Positions 1 through 13,700 of a stretch of DNA of 64,000 bases are shown one piece after another. A program made the translations under genes and the position numbers. The notes under the pieces were generated by a model. The model worked only from the letters and a program-made list of their open reading frames with translations. It made no database searches and had not been told where the DNA came from. Position 1 is the first letter of the stretch, and each line of letters begins with the position of its first letter. The stretch lies in contig NMRA01000005.1 of NCBI GenBank assembly GCA_002633005.1, forward strand, positions 1,414,741-1,478,740, in the 5' to 3' direction. Source of the DNA: Phoronis australis. Lineage: Eukaryota; Phoronida; Phoronidae.

Positions 1-1036
1 CCGTAATTTTTTATAAGTTTGAAATGCAACCACCCGTAATTTTTTTTTTGTTCTTGTGGTTGACTGCACAGGCGCTTGAGTTTATCTGTTCCTCCATCAC
101 CACTAACATCATTCATTACTAAGAAAACATATGTTTCTTATATATGGTTATTAGCCATCGAGAAATTCGAGCACTTGTGATTAAATGGTGTTATGGGCAT
201 GCCGATGAGGAGATCGGAGGGAGTGAAAAAGTCGGAGCTTTTTGCAAGTTGCATTTTTGTTTCAGTTTTTGATTCTGTGCAGATTGTTTATAAAATTTAC
301 TAAAATTACCCACCATCAAACATTTATGGCCCAATGAAACAACAACGACCTGTAAATTTTAATTTTTTTGAAGTACGACCACCAGCCATTTTGAATTTAA
401 ATCAAACGCAACCACCCATAAATTTTTATTTCAGTTGCCTTCCCCCTCTTCCACACAGATTTTGCTGGAACAGCCCTGATAAGTAAGGGACCATCCACAA
501 TTATCTGAGTCTACTTTAACAAGTGTACAAAATATATATGTTTCCAATCCCCGTATTTTCCAGATTTTTAAAATTTTTATTTTTGAGGTGAAATCAATGC
601 TGGTAAATGGACAATTTGTCTGTCTCATATTTTTGTTTGTCTGTCAAGATTAATTGGTAGTCATACAAAATGATTTTGGTAGAACGTTTCTGTCAAGGAA
701 TTCTGGGAATGTTTAAACTACTATTTGTTCAACTGCTATATCATTGATGATGTGGAAATACCAGATATTTTTATTACCTCAAAAGCATCCTTTAACGCTA
801 AGCCTAGAACCCTACCCCCCATTACAAAATTGTACGTTTTGTATTTGTGAAATTGGCGATAATTGACCTATTAGCAGGATTTTGAGTGACACCTTAACTG
901 GCCATTTTACCTGACAAGTTGTTGTTTGTCTGTCAATTTTTTGCAAGGGGGAGGGGCGGAGCTTGCGATAGGTCAGTTATGAATGGTCCCTAAGCAAAAT
1001 GCCACAACTGTTAGTTCTCTTGCCGTACATTTCCAG
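1..1036. other. AT-rich non-coding stretch upstream of the first TRABD exon
   Basis: Presumably intron of the TRABD-like gene. A degenerate motif with 'accaccc' and runs of T recurs near 20-50 and 360-430, which suggests a worn repeat. I see no exon with good splice sites here. Confidence 0.5.
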
Positions 1037-2793
1037 AAGTGGTGCCCTCTGTTGTTGTGGGTGTGGTCGGGATAGGTCACTGCAAGGGTATAGTGGACCA
1101 CTGGAACGATGAACATATCGACATAAGTGGAATCATGAGGTAAGAATTAATGTTGGAAACCACTCCTACAAAAATGACAATAAAATTGTCCAGTTTGGAC
1201 TGTGCAAACTTATTGCGCTCAAGGTTTAAGTTTGTTTCAAATTTTAGAAATAGGCAATACTGATCATCCGAAATTCAAGAATGCGAATCAATGGCAAACG
1301 ATCATGTTCATCAATATCAAATCCTTTGGGGACACGTGAAAATGCTCAATTATTTTCAGACTGTTGATACTAAACGCTGCATCCAATATTTGTGAAATAC
1401 AATGAATGCCAAAATTGCCCGTTTCAATCTTGGATTGAATTTTGGAGTCCTAATTTGGGAGACTTCCCAAGGTGGAGAATGTTTACCGTATTTTTTAGTC
1501 ACCATTAATCAATGAATCATCAAGAGCCTGGAGTAAACGTAGAATCGTTTGACTTTCAAATCAATGTGCTTTCCTATGCATAACCTACCTTCACTCTCCA
1601 TCGTCAGAAAACAACGAAAAAATTCAACTGCATCATTTATGTACTTATTGTTTATATCAAATTTTAATTAGTCTCATTTGTTTCCAAATTATGGACGAAA
1701 GCCCAAGTCTATGGAGAGCATTATAGCACACTGAAAGTCTCGGACTCTTTGTAAAGTATGTTATCTGCTAGCCACATTTAAAAGAAAAATGAATCTATGC
1801 GTAGATTTGTTGTGGAAGACTGGAGAAGTCAGGATATCAGTTTTGGAGTTTCTGCAATTTTTTCTAAAGAGGAAATGCAAGTCTTTCATGTCACCATTTA
1901 AATTGTAAAAACCGATTTTGTTATTGAAAAATACATAACGTGTCTAGAAAACAGTTCACTTAGAACAGTCCTCACAAGATTTAGATGTTCGGCTCATTCT
2001 TTTATGATAGTTAAGGGAAGATCTATTTGTCTTGATAGAGAGGAGAGAACATGGCCCTGCTGCAATAGTGGAAAAGTGGAATCAGAAATACACTTTCTTC
2101 TCGAATGTAAATAATATTCTGATTTGCGCATGCAGTTTGTACCTAGATTCAGTGGAGTAGATGAAGCTAGAAGCAGTATTCAGGATCTCCTACAGATCTA
2201 CGATTTAAATAACTTGAGAAAAATTGCTGAATATTTAATTAATGCTGAGAAACGTCGAAACAACTTTCTTGATGTAAATTAGTATTGGTTTGGATATCCT
2301 GTATTCTCTGTTTATTATATATTTGTATTTTGTGCTGAAGTCCTATTTACGTGAAATACATGTTCATAATGTCGGGTGCTATATACGGTGCAAGACAACA
2401 CCGTTTCCTGTCACGACAGCTAATTCTATCAACAGCAAAAATGACTGGTTATAACCATTAGGGTGGCAAAATTGCAATGACAGAGCGGCTTAGCCACGTT
2501 ACTACCTGTCCTGTTCCTTTCCTTTCATTCTCAGTCATGAGGGAAGACTGCTATGACGATGAAGTCCGCTTTCACCCAGCGGTCATGGCGAGGAATTCTG
2601 GGTCATTTTTTGGCTTGTACTGTAGTCTTTGTATTTCTACTCTTGTTTTCTACGTTTCAGCATTCCAGAAAGTTCAGTGTTCATGAAGTCACTCAAGTGG
2701 ATATTCAGAGGGACAGTGGCGGGTGTGGCGGCCCTCTTAATCTACAAAATTGGTGCAGGCTGGGTTTTGCCATTGTTTGGGTCATCGTCATAG
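1037..2793 (+). CDS. TRABD: TRABD-like TraB-domain protein, last two exons (5' part outside window)
   Basis: Two exons: 1037-1139 (after a ttccag acceptor, before gtaaga) and 2661-2793 (after tacgtttcag, ending in TAG at 2791). The phases agree: the first exon ends two bases into a codon and the second supplies the third. The first exon reads VVVGVVGIGHCKGIVDHW, matching the C-terminal core of TraB-domain proteins (human TRABD has VVVGVVGMGHVPGI from memory). The second encodes IPESSVFMKS, a hydrophobic stretch (GTVAGVAALLIYKIGAGWVL) and a short SSS tail, fitting the C-terminal membrane anchor of TRABD-type proteins at the mitochondrial outer membrane. Earlier exons are not visible in the first kilobase and should lie upstream of the window. 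The precise family member (TRABD versus a paralogue) cannot be settled from 76 residues. An AATAAA sits at 3053. Confidence 0.85.
1940..2282 (+). pseudogene. LINE remnant, C-terminal zinc-knuckle part, inside the TRABD intron
   Basis: One frame reads LRTVLTRFRCSAHSFMIVKG, then CPCCN-like and VESEIHFLLEC, then an internal stop and YSDLRMQF, ending at a stop at 2280. The order fR-x-H, C-x2-C, E-x-HFL-x2-C, Y-x2-R is the usual C-terminal module after the reverse transcriptase of many aquatic-animal non-LTR retrotransposons. No reverse transcriptase core is present, so this is a 5'-truncated, stop-containing fragment. Confidence 0.7.
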
Positions 2794-3052
2794 CGACATC
2801 CGTTCAAAACAATTCTGAGTCTCATGCTGACATAGCTACTCTGTTGATCTATGAAACAGTTTTAGCCATGTACGGTAAAATCTCATCAATTTCGGACAAA
2901 AGTGTTGTCGAAATTGACCTTTTACATTTTCCAATGACTTCTTGCTAGTGGTGAATAGCTTCAGTTTTGCAAAATATTGTTTTGTGGAAACCATAGTACA
3001 GACCGTGACTATGAAAATGGATTACTGAAGTTTTGCTACAAGTCCTTTATGG

Positions 3053-3058
3053 AATAAA
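3053..3058 (+). promoter_or_regulatory. Possible polyadenylation signal of the TRABD-like gene
   Basis: AATAAA 260 bases after the TRABD stop codon. Reasonable position, but the hexamer is common in AT-rich DNA. Confidence 0.35.
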
Positions 3059-3471
3059 GCGAGAGAAAATGAATTTCTTTTGTCCCCCATATCATAAGTT
3101 GTTGAGATTTTGCTGTTTGATATCAGTGTGTGGGTCATTGGCAAAATGCCATCTATTCTTAGAGACTCAAAAGATATGGCTACTCTTTTGATTTATAGAA
3201 TCACTTGTAGCCGTATGGTATTGCTTGGGCCATGGACAAAGCATTGTAGGTATAATTTAAGCTGCATTTCATTGTGTTGAGCTGGCTGAAACTCGACTTT
3301 TTTCTCCCATAAAATTGGTGCATATTATTCCTTGCCATGATAGGATTCTATTTCCGTTATCTTTAAGAATATCAAAACCGTCAGCTTTCAGGAAAGTGCT
3401 TCTGAAGCACTTATTTTGGTTGGCCAACATGAATTTGCATTAATTCAACATTGATTGAGCATGGTACAGTT

Positions 3472-4923
3472 TTAAAGGGTAGGGCAACCGTTTTTGTGTC
3501 ATTTTTGGTTCAGTTTTGATTTTACGGTAATGCCAGATAAATTTTCAAGTAAATTAATTTCTCCCAAACTCTAACTGATTATGTGTGCAAAACTTCGTAA
3601 GTGACATTTGTGCCTCGAATCATTCCTCTCCAGCTTTGTTTCCATGATTCCTTGCGGAAGCTATTGATTACTTACTGTTTTCCAAAAAAATGTAGTTGTT
3701 AGTTGCCTTGGGATTGTATTCTCGGGCAATCCTGGATTGATCTAGAACTCAGTGGAATGGAATTTAACCATAGTTTGCTCCGCAGTGAACGGGATATGGC
3801 TGGAGTCGAGGACTACAAAAGCATAAATCGCGTACAGAATCTGTGTGGCCTCGGATGCTGCAGTAACTGTTCACACTAACTGTCTGGCCTTGACTCATCG
3901 AGGTAGCTGTAGCTTACAAGGCTTTGCATTTCAAAATAGCACTCCTGGGAGGTGGCGACGGGCCAGCAAAGGGAAATAGTGATTGTTTGACATCCTTCAC
4001 GTGTTCAGCTGGTGCCTTCATGATCTGAGCATACATGTGTGTTTTGTAATCCGACTGGAAGAAATGTTTGCTGCACACATGCCAGGTAGTTGCGCACCTC
4101 ATGACTGGGAACGCTGCATTCTTGTGAACGAGCCAACTCGACTGTAAATCTTCGGGTGAAATATATCTCCTATGCTCTCAGAGAGTTGATGATGTTCGTA
4201 TCCAGGCACACAACAAGTGACGGGCTTACCGTAACACATGTAATTTGGTTTGTACAGTATGTTAAGAGCATCGCTCTGAGCTCACTAGTGCCATAAGTTG
4301 TGAAATGTAACGAACTGTTAGGCGTAGTTGCTCGCTTTTGTCTTCATCACCGCAAAAATCACCTTTTAATTAAAACAGCTGCGAATAACACCCACATGCA
4401 ATGGTGTTCTGTTCAGACCCCCATACAATACAACCTTTTGTTGTTTGTGCTGGGATCTCGTGGTGACGCAACATGGCACAAAAAGGCAGCTTTGCTTATC
4501 ATTTGATGGGCTTACACTTGCATGATTGAACTCGCATTTACTTATTTTACTAAGGCTTTGCTAGGACTATCTGGTTAGCCTAATACAGCTAAAGTAACAA
4601 AATTCCGTTGAAGTTAGGCTTTAAAGGCAAGTAAGGGTCTAATCTGTAACAAGCTGAGGTATACAACAAAGCATCCAATGTTGAACGCAGTTCCAAGTGC
4701 TTGTAAATGAAGGTGGCGGAAATGATTCGGGCCACGAACATCACTTCTGGTGTAACACATGCGTAATTATTTAGAACCCGGGAATTTAATTAACTTGAAA
4801 ATCTATCTATGATAGCCAAAAATGGGAGTTTAACAAGAATAACACTAAAATGGTTGCTTTCACTTTTGGATTCAGTTAAGAATTCACCATTGGCAGCTTT
4901 ACAGCGGCGAAATGCCCCTTTAA
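3472..4923. mobile_element. THAP-containing foldback transposon, P-element-like
   Basis: The two ends are inverted repeats of about 230 bases: 3472-3700 and 4690-4923 align after reverse complementing, sharing stretches such as 'gattttcaag' and 'cgaatcatt' in the same order. Both tips begin TTAAAGG. The interior carries a decayed THAP domain on the minus strand (3914-4245). Arm layout and tip resemble the element at 25199-26534. P-element transposases start with a THAP domain, so a non-autonomous P-like element is the best reading, although no transposase core is seen. Confidence 0.65.
3914..4245 (-). pseudogene. Decayed THAP DNA-binding domain
   Basis: On the minus strand an upstream frame gives PVTCCVPGYEHHQ, followed after a frame change by WHVCSKHFFQSDYKT and then QSLFPFAGPSPPPRSA. 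This is the THAP order: an N-terminal cysteine pair, a C-x2-H pair (CSKHF) and the 'AVPSLF'-like box, here QSLFPF. The second N-terminal zinc ligand looks replaced (GYEH). Stops between the two halves show it is not functional as it stands. Confidence 0.65.
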
Positions 4924-6319
4924 TGTTTAAAAACAGGTTAACAGTGTAACTTTGTTAACTCATAGAATAATTACTGGTAATTGGTTGTTTCCATGGTTTG
5001 AGTCATCGTGGTTACGATGTCATTTAAAGATATTCATATAATCATAAGTTAGAATATAGTTGTTGTTACTGTTGATATACAGATTTATTTCTTGTCGATG
5101 ATGTCATGGTTTGCATTGTTATAGTAACGTTTTAATTGCATTTCCTTATGTTAAGCTATCAGAAAAAGAAGGTATGTGTGCCTGGGAGAGAGATGAAATG
5201 AATGCTAACTAAGGGACTGTGGTGGGACATTTTGTGGAACAAAGTCATTCTCACCTCCGACAATGCAGGTGCTGTTGTATTGTGAAAAACAGGACTTTGA
5301 ATTTTCCTCATTTAAGATTTCCTTTTTTAGTTTCGATTCCATCTTAGTTGATTTCCACTTTTCTCTTTTTTTGTCTCTTTGTCATTATTTTGGTTTTTTC
5401 TTGCAAAAACATTTATTTCACTTAAATTTTACTACACAAAAAATATTTCTATCGCACAACATGTTCTACTACTTGTAGGGAAGGTAGATATTTTTGTTGT
5501 CTAAACTTTGTTGAAAAAGTGTTAATGTAACTGTGTATAACAGGAATACTTCAAGTCATTTTCTGTGCTTTACAGATCCATACTATCATAGAGCTGACAC
5601 CCAGCATCAGCCAGAAACATCGTATAGTAGATTTTTGCTGACACAGTTCATAATCTGGTTACAAAGATGGGCGTTCAGTGTGGACTTGGACTCCACTATT
5701 TTATTTTTTAAATATACAGTATTTATTTCCTGATCCTGTGGATTGCCTACATCTTTAGCTAGGGGTGGGGGCAAGACATTGGTTACCATATAATGATAGA
5801 ATATTATAATGTATATTAATTTACCCAATTGTTTGGTTAGAGACATTTTCTTGTGTCCCTTTTAAAATGAAAATTTTATTTTCTTTGGAAATCCACGGTA
5901 TCCGAATTTTGAATTGGGTGTCCGTGATAATTTAGGTGTGCGAAATTTCGTACCTCAGTCAAGGGTTTACCGTACACTGCGGAGTGGTCACCCAGACAAT
6001 TGATTTTCGCATTGTTTGTTTTTCACTGCCATAATCCACGAGTGCTCTTATTTTATGGAGCACGCTTGCCTTTCTTTGTTAGTAATGTTTAATTTTAATG
6101 GTAATCAAGTTTTAAAATGTTTACATTGTCACTAAATGTTATTTTTGAATATGACATGTTGCTATAGATGTTTAGGCTGGTGTGCGTACGTAAATTCTAA
6201 ATGTAAATTGTAACTGTCTTGATCGGTGCAAGTTATATTAGCCTTGCTTTACGTTTTTTCTAAATGTTCTATTTCTTGGAAAACGGTTCTAACAATGTTA
6301 CCATATGAGAAATACAAGT
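4924..6319. other. No gene recognised
   Basis: AT-rich sequence with short frames open on either strand (5263-5478, 5607-5846) whose translations are low-complexity F/L/S-rich and lack splice context. I see nothing specific. Confidence 0.5.
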
Positions 6320-6560
6320 TTAAAGGGAGCATAAACTCATCGATGTGTTCCGTTCTATGCTGACATCACAGTCGCTAGGCCTACTAGGCTGCCGCGAATG
6401 ACCAAGCGTTCTGTTGTAGACAAATCTATTCGCTTGTTTAGAATGGCGTCATTTTGTCATTTTCGACCCAGTCAAATAAACTTAAGGTGCCAAAGTCAAT
6501 ATGAATAATAATTAGGCCAGATTTACCCATATTTGTAAATTACAACGACTTGGAAATTAT
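6319..6560 (+). repeat. Dispersed repeat, copy 1
   Basis: Begins TTTAAAGGGAGCATAAAC, a TTAAAGG-type tip like the other elements here. The segment 'gtttagaatg-cgtcattt ... gtcaaataaa ... aggccaga-ttac' recurs at 22585-22690. Confidence 0.6.
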
Positions 6561-7781
6561 TACGTTGCTACCGACTCTTACTCCTTCTCAACTCCCCGTG
6601 AGCATACAATAGGTGCAACAGTTGATGGAGCACACCGATTAATTCAAACACAAGTGCTAAATTGCCCCCGTGGTTACCTGAATCGAAAAGTAATCAAGAC
6701 CTGCAAAAAATTACGTTTTTGTAAATGTGATGCGACTGAGCATCTCTGTTCCAGTTGTTGGCCCAAATCGCGTAAACGTCGGATACGTCATCGCTAAACA
6801 CTGAATACTACACAGTTTACGATTTCTGCAAGAACAGAATAATATAAACAAGTGTTACTTCAATGTTTTATACTGAGAAGAAACCGCCAAAAGGTTCTAA
6901 GCCTCATTTTGATTTTACACGCGATCAAAAAAGAAATGAAGTACAAAAGTCATGGTGAGTTGGATCAGTACACTCACAGGGTTAAATTAAAACGATAAGT
7001 CTATAAAACAAGCAGCCAGTCCAGACGAGATGAAGAGCAACTGAATCCAGAACTTATAAGTAATTATGAGTCACAGTTACGGTAAAATCTCACCAACTTC
7101 TGCACAAGTGGCCGACAAGTGAAAATTATTTTCTCAAATATTCACTATGTTAGGCTGCATCAAATTAATGCTTACGTTCTGTACCATAGCTCTGACATCG
7201 AAAAATACTTTTGAAAAATTGTGGGCATTCACAAAAGGGTTTGAAGACCTTGAAAAAGAAGGAAAGGGTAATTTGGGCAATTTTGTTTTTGTCCGAATTT
7301 GGTGAAATAATCCAGGACACCAGATACTGCGAACTGTCATTGTGAAAAGTACATATATTAAGAAGACAGGCAAGTGGCAATAATGCGTCCCAATAATACG
7401 TCGTAACTGCAGGAGTTGCAAAGCGAAATCCGAAAACGTTTTCACTGAAGTCAAAGAATATTATTCGTTATTTGAGACAGCTGCAGAGTAGTTGTACTAC
7501 AGATATGCACTGGTTTAAATACATCATACGATTAGACTGGAGTTTACGATTATACGTAGCAGATCTCTGTTAGTCCACCAATCTGCAAAAGGTTACTCCA
7601 TCACCTTTCAGTTCGACGACTGGTGCATACTAGACCTCCTATCCGATGGCCTTCAATATTAGTAAATCTTTTCTTCATAATTTTAGTTTCAATCAATGTC
7701 TTGACTGTTAGGATGCCTACGTGAAATGATCTCGTTTTCATTTCCTTGGATGCTCGGTGTATGTGTGCTCATTCTGGACGT
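6561..7781. other. Spacer 3' of the first Grl gene; nothing recognised
   Basis: A 106-codon frame on the minus strand (7134-7454) has no recognisable motif and no acceptor in a fitting phase. Confidence 0.45.
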
Positions 7782-10700
7782 TCAGCCTAGAGTTCCATTG
7801 GCTACCGAAGTCACGTTCTGGAATTCGCACGTGCCGCTTGAAAACCCAAACTGAAGCAGCACCAAAAAATACGTTGCGCAAATTCCAAAAACCTGTAAAA
7901 CACGAACGGTGGTCGGTTAGTTTCGAACGTCTGTGCTGCTTTATGGTAGGAAACATCTCATCTCATCAAGGAACAAATTGTGGCCAAGTTTATATGGGTA
8001 AGTGGTTTAATCAAAATTGATAGTTCTTCGACGGCACTATGGCGGATTTATTGCCAAGAGACATGGGCGGAGCAGCACTAAAAAAAGTGGAGCGAAAGCC
8101 CCCGCCCCCTATATGTGGTGCGCCGCCCATGTCCATAGGCGGCGCAGCACTGAAAAACTGGGGGCGCTACAGCCCCCAGCCCCCTAGGGTGCGCCGCCCA
8201 TGCCAGAGGACATAATTTTTGATACTCAACCACCAACGGCATTGACTTACGAAAATAACTTAAAACTACAGTTCATCCTGTTTAGCTGGTTAAAAAAGAA
8301 ACAAAATGGACATTGAGCGTTTTACTCTCCTAAAATCTCGTAATTTACCTTACCGTGATAGGATTCTATTTCCGTCCTCTTTCGACTTTGCAATTTTAAA
8401 GGCCTGACCAACCCCAATAAACCTTTTCTTGAGTTGCCGAATGTTTCGATCTCTCATTAGGGACAGAAATAAAAAGTGCGCTCATTCGAACAACAGGTTT
8501 CGCAGAAGCAATTCATTCCCCCCAAATTTGCGCAATCGTCGGGCCGAGTTAGCATTAATACACGACCCTTGTCACATTCCACGATTTCCGTCTCACCCTT
8601 GTGGCCTATCGCACGACCGGTTCTGATTTAGACAAGCAACTTATCCGTTAAAGGAGCATGCCACCCAAAACAATCTAATTTGTATCAATTTAGATCGAGT
8701 AGTTCTACTCATAACGCCAAGTACGATTGCGTTACCTGACACCTGACGGCAGACGGAGGTGTTGAAATTATCCAATGACGTATGATTGGTTTCACTCGCA
8801 GTCTGTTCAGCAGTTCACAACAAGGGTTACTGGTGTCAGCTTATCGCTTGAATTCATCGTTTAACACCAATAAATCATCAAACTTCGATGTAAAACCCTT
8901 AAAAATGCACCGATCAGTTCTTATAAAAAGGCGTTGTTTTATTTCGCTGTTACGGATTTAGTGGACACACCGTAGCCTACAAAGATCGGCAGGCCAATAT
9001 GGTCTGTAGCAGGAGTCTGGGGTCTGTTTGGAGATAAATTCGAAGTATTTTCCGTGAGGTACAGACAGGAAAACCTATAGATCTGAGTTGTTTAGACTTG
9101 TGATTTTTTTAGGTCTAAACACTCAAAACACTTGTTATCCTGGCCAGTGGCTCGCAGCCCGACCAGGCCCGTCGCAGCGTCGGACCGGCCGGCCTGATTG
9201 ACCCGCCGGCCAGTGGCTCAGAAACTGATCAGACATCGCGAACATAAACCAGCGAAAGTTGGAAACTAAACTTCCAGTCAAGAAAATACTATAGTAGTGA
9301 GCCAAAGTAATATGCACGTGATTATGTAGGTGAATTACCCACGAAACTGCAAATCTACTTACTCGTCGGCCGGGGACCGCGCCTATTCAGGTTCCGCTTT
9401 GGCCACAGCACGGCAGAAGTTATAAATTGACAATCATTATTTCAATAATATAAATGTAAAAAAAGACTCCCCTAACACCAGGCCGTGGGATGGAAATCGA
9501 CTGAGTTGTTTTCACAACAGTTTTTGCCAACAAACACTTAAATTAGCATGAGCTCACACGTCCTCGGTGTCCCGTCAATTAGTTTTATTGCACCTAAAGC
9601 CAATAACGCAGTGATTTATTCATTACTGGCTTCTCAAATCATTTGCACTCACGAACAATCCAAAGGCATTACAAACTGCATCTAATGAGGCAGACTTTGT
9701 TTAAGTTTTATTTAAGCATTGGTTAGGGTGAGAATAATTCATTTTGAAACAGAACGCTCAGTAATTACAAACATCAACATGGCAAACGGCAATCCCGTGT
9801 GACTTAGACGAGAGCTCATCAGTCGAACCCGACGAAGATTTCGCAGGTGGATCGTTAAGTTTCACAGGCTATTAATTCGAACAGGAATACAGTGATGAAG
9901 AGGCGCCGTGAACAAGCTCAGACAACGGGACGTATGAATAGTTATTTGATAAGCCACTAGAGCCGCGGCATTCCGTCAGGCACTGTCGTAGGCAATGACC
10001 ATCGCCTCTGTTGGCCCGACTCTGGTCGGGCCAACAGAGGCGATGGTCATTGCCTTGCACTGTCGACGACTGCAGGCCACAGGCACGGCCTCATACTTGC
10101 TATTTACAGCGTACTTTTCATTCTTCACTACCACGAGCCACTTTTTAAGCATTTCGGACTTTCGAGGAAGTCGAAAAAAAAAAACGATATACCCGCTTTC
10201 CTCGCCTAGTTCGGACTATCGGGAACGATGCACCGCAATTACGTAGCGGCATTCACTCTGCAGATGAAGCACTGACGTCGCTAGCGTCGTTTCTCACCTT
10301 CCTCACAGGTTAGCGCGACACCTCTTGGCAAGGTAAGGCCTACCGTATTGGATATAGACCGTTTAAGACGGCAAAAAAGACTAACTAAATCGGGTGGCAT
10401 TCTCCTTTAATAATGCTGCTATTTACAGGGGCTCATTAGCTGATAGGCCACTACTCGATCGGACTGTAGTCCGAGTCTTAAAGAACGCCGGCCCGTATGT
10501 CGCCGACCGCTGACCGCCCACTACGGCTCCCCGCCCGACTAAGCCGTGTGTNGTATGTGTTAATTATAACTCCGTGTTCCTATATGTATGCCGGGTTCAT
10601 TTGATTTTATTTGCTGTATTTTGAAATGAGTAACTTTTTGTGAGGATGTACTATCGCCCCTGAATGCCTGCGGCATCCAGTGCGATGTAATTGCCTAGGG

Positions 10701-13700
10701 GCCATCGTGTGTGCAGCGAACATTTTCCTGGTGGAAAAAAGACTTATGAGAACAACATTCCGACGGAGTTACCACTTAAAATTAACGTCTCTAGCATATC
10801 CACGGCGAAAGCTACAAAAGTTAAGCAACCCAAGAACTCTCAACTTGTCTGAAGATTTCGAAATCAACGCCGATAACCCCAATACTGAACACGGCGACAG
10901 TCGTGCTCTCGGTCACACGGCCACTGATCATAGCTACGCTGTGTCTACAAACGAGAGAGAGGACTTGCTTGGTATTATAAAACAAAAAATGAAACATTGT
11001 TTTTAGTTTGCAAATCACTCCAAATGCACAAGACATGCCTGACCACAAGCTATCCCATGAGCCTTCGCGAAGTAAGTAACTCGCACATGCGCAATGCGTA
11101 GTTCGTCTGCGCTGCAAATCCGCTATTCGCGGCATTCACTCTGCAGATGAAGCACTGACGTCGCTAGCGTCGTTTCTCACCTTCCTCACAGGTTAACGCG
11201 ACACCTCTTGGCAAAGTAAGGTCGACGGTATTCGAGGCGATGTGGATATAGACCGTTTAAGACGGCAAAAAAGATTAATTGAATCGGGTGACATTCTCCT
11301 TTAATAATGCTGCTATTTACAGGGTCTCATTAGCTGATAGGCCACTACTCGATCGGACTGTAGTCCGAGTCTTAACGAACGCCGACCGCTGACCGCCCAC
11401 TACGGCTCCCCGACATAAGTCGTGTGTTTCTCTTAATCAAACCAAATCAACGACAGAACAAGAAAATGACGAAGCTTGTAGAAATATGGCGGGAATGCCT
11501 GTGCAAAAAGTAATGCGATAAGCGTCTCATCAACTTATCGGTTCTCATCAAGTAATTAATTATCAGGTTAGTGTAAACAACTGTCACTGCGTCTGGAGCG
11601 CTTTCCGCTACAAATTGCGCAAAATTTGGTGGATCGTGGATTGCGGTATTTTTGCGTTTGCGCTATAAAATTAATTCCGCAATCCCAGTTGAACAAAATA
11701 CTCTGCAAAATAAACTCGCATGAACAGGCCTAGAGTCTAGAACGCTTTCCGGAAGTGTGCAAATTTGGTGGATGATGGATTGCGGTATTATTGCGTTCCC
11801 GCGATAAAGTTTTTGCCACAATCCCGATAGTGCGCAAAACACCGCAAAATTTTCCACAAACAGACTCGCACGATGAACACACCGATTTCACGAGAGCAAA
11901 GGGACTAATTCGATTTTTTAGCCAGCTAAACGAGGCGAGATGCAACTTTAAATAATATACACTTTGAATCAAATGTTTGTCACAGACAATTTTGTATCTG
12001 TTTTCTAATGCAAAACCACAAAAAGTTTTGTTTGTTAACGAATTACTACAAGTGAAAGGCTTTGTTGAATATTGCGACAAGAAAGACATTTTAAATTACC
12101 GCCAGTAACAGAGGCTTGTCGACGAGAAAATAATCCCACGCAGTGACGCCAACTGAGGATCCAGAGACCTTGTTTAGGAAAAGCTGAAACTCCGTATGTT
12201 GCGATAACGTCATGTCAGGGAATGGTTGCAGTTCGTGAAGTACCGGTAATGCTTCGTCTGCCTAGAATACAATGCGCAGCAGTGAAAGAAAAGAAAAGAA
12301 AGCAATTTCCAAACTGTAATGTAAATTTTCATTTCTAATCCGGTGTGTTTCATCATTGTAGTCAAGAAAATGCCTTGGGAGGCGCTAGTTGCATCCCTGG
12401 CGGGAATGTGAGAATGATTAGAGAGACGACAAGAGGGAGGAGCCAAGTGATTGAAATTCACGGACCACTGTCTAAACAGAAACACCAAGATTTCTTGACA
12501 CAAGTTTCTACGTAAAAACGGTACAAGAACAATTTAAAAACCTAGCATGACTTTTAAAAAAATCTCTTTGAAATCGTGCGCTAAATTTACCAATCTCGTT
12601 TCTATTTGATATCTCTCATCGTAATCAGTACCGGGCCTTAGGAATATGACATATTCAAGTCCAAGAACCATGATCGCTGGTGTACAAATTGTATGGCACG
12701 AGTCATATTAGTCATGGCGAGCATTGTTTTGCTTTGTTTTCATATCAGGTGGAACAAGTCGGCATTAAGGACATGTAATTCGTTTTACTGAAACGCTTAT
12801 ACTAGGTTCAGAGCGGAACTCATAGGCGGTATCCTATCGGTTTAAGCTTCCCCAAACTCTTGTCTAAGTAGTAGACCTTTGGGCCAAAACCGAGAGCGCT
12901 CAATATAACTTTAATGAAACAAATATTTAGCTTACCTTTGTATTAACCGATGCTCCAGCCAGGACGATGACGGAAGTAACAACAAGACCATAGAGAACCC
13001 AGGCCAGATATGTTCCCAAGAAGAGAGAGCTTGATCTTGCACAAGGGAACGTGATTAGAATATAGATCATGCCGATGACGAGAAGTACGTTAATGACCAG
13101 GTTTACAGCGATGTACGGAGAAAAAACACCATCTAGTTCATCTGCCAACTTACAAACGTGACCGTGTAATTTTCTGTAGTAATGGACGTTTGGAAAAAAC
13201 TTATTATCCTCGATCACTCGTTTCAGTTCAGAAATGAACTCATCCATACACATGTTCGTCAAAGAAACCATGAGAATGTACAAAAATGTCGGAGCAAACC
13301 ATGCCGCGCTGTTATATAAGTTTGGAATTACGCAAATTACTTTGACTACTATTAGTGCTGGATCCGACTGTTTCAACGGAGCAAACAAAAGGTCGTGGAA
13401 TGGCGTTGCTATCTGAATAATGCTGTTAAATGCTGTGTTCAATACGCAAATGAAGGTGAATGCTGCAACCGCAACGTAACATTTTCTTTGCAAGCGGTGT
13501 AACGATGTTTGTCCTATTCTCCAACGGCTGACCAACGTGCTGACAGAAGTAAAAAATTGCGGAATTTTAGACGTTTGGTGGAAAAACAAAAACTGCAGGA
13601 TCGCGTGACTAGCACAGAGAAGATACCAAAGCAAGCCATTTGCTAAGGTGAAAAACTCGTATTCCATGTCTGGTATTTCCGACAAAAGCCACACGTTGCG

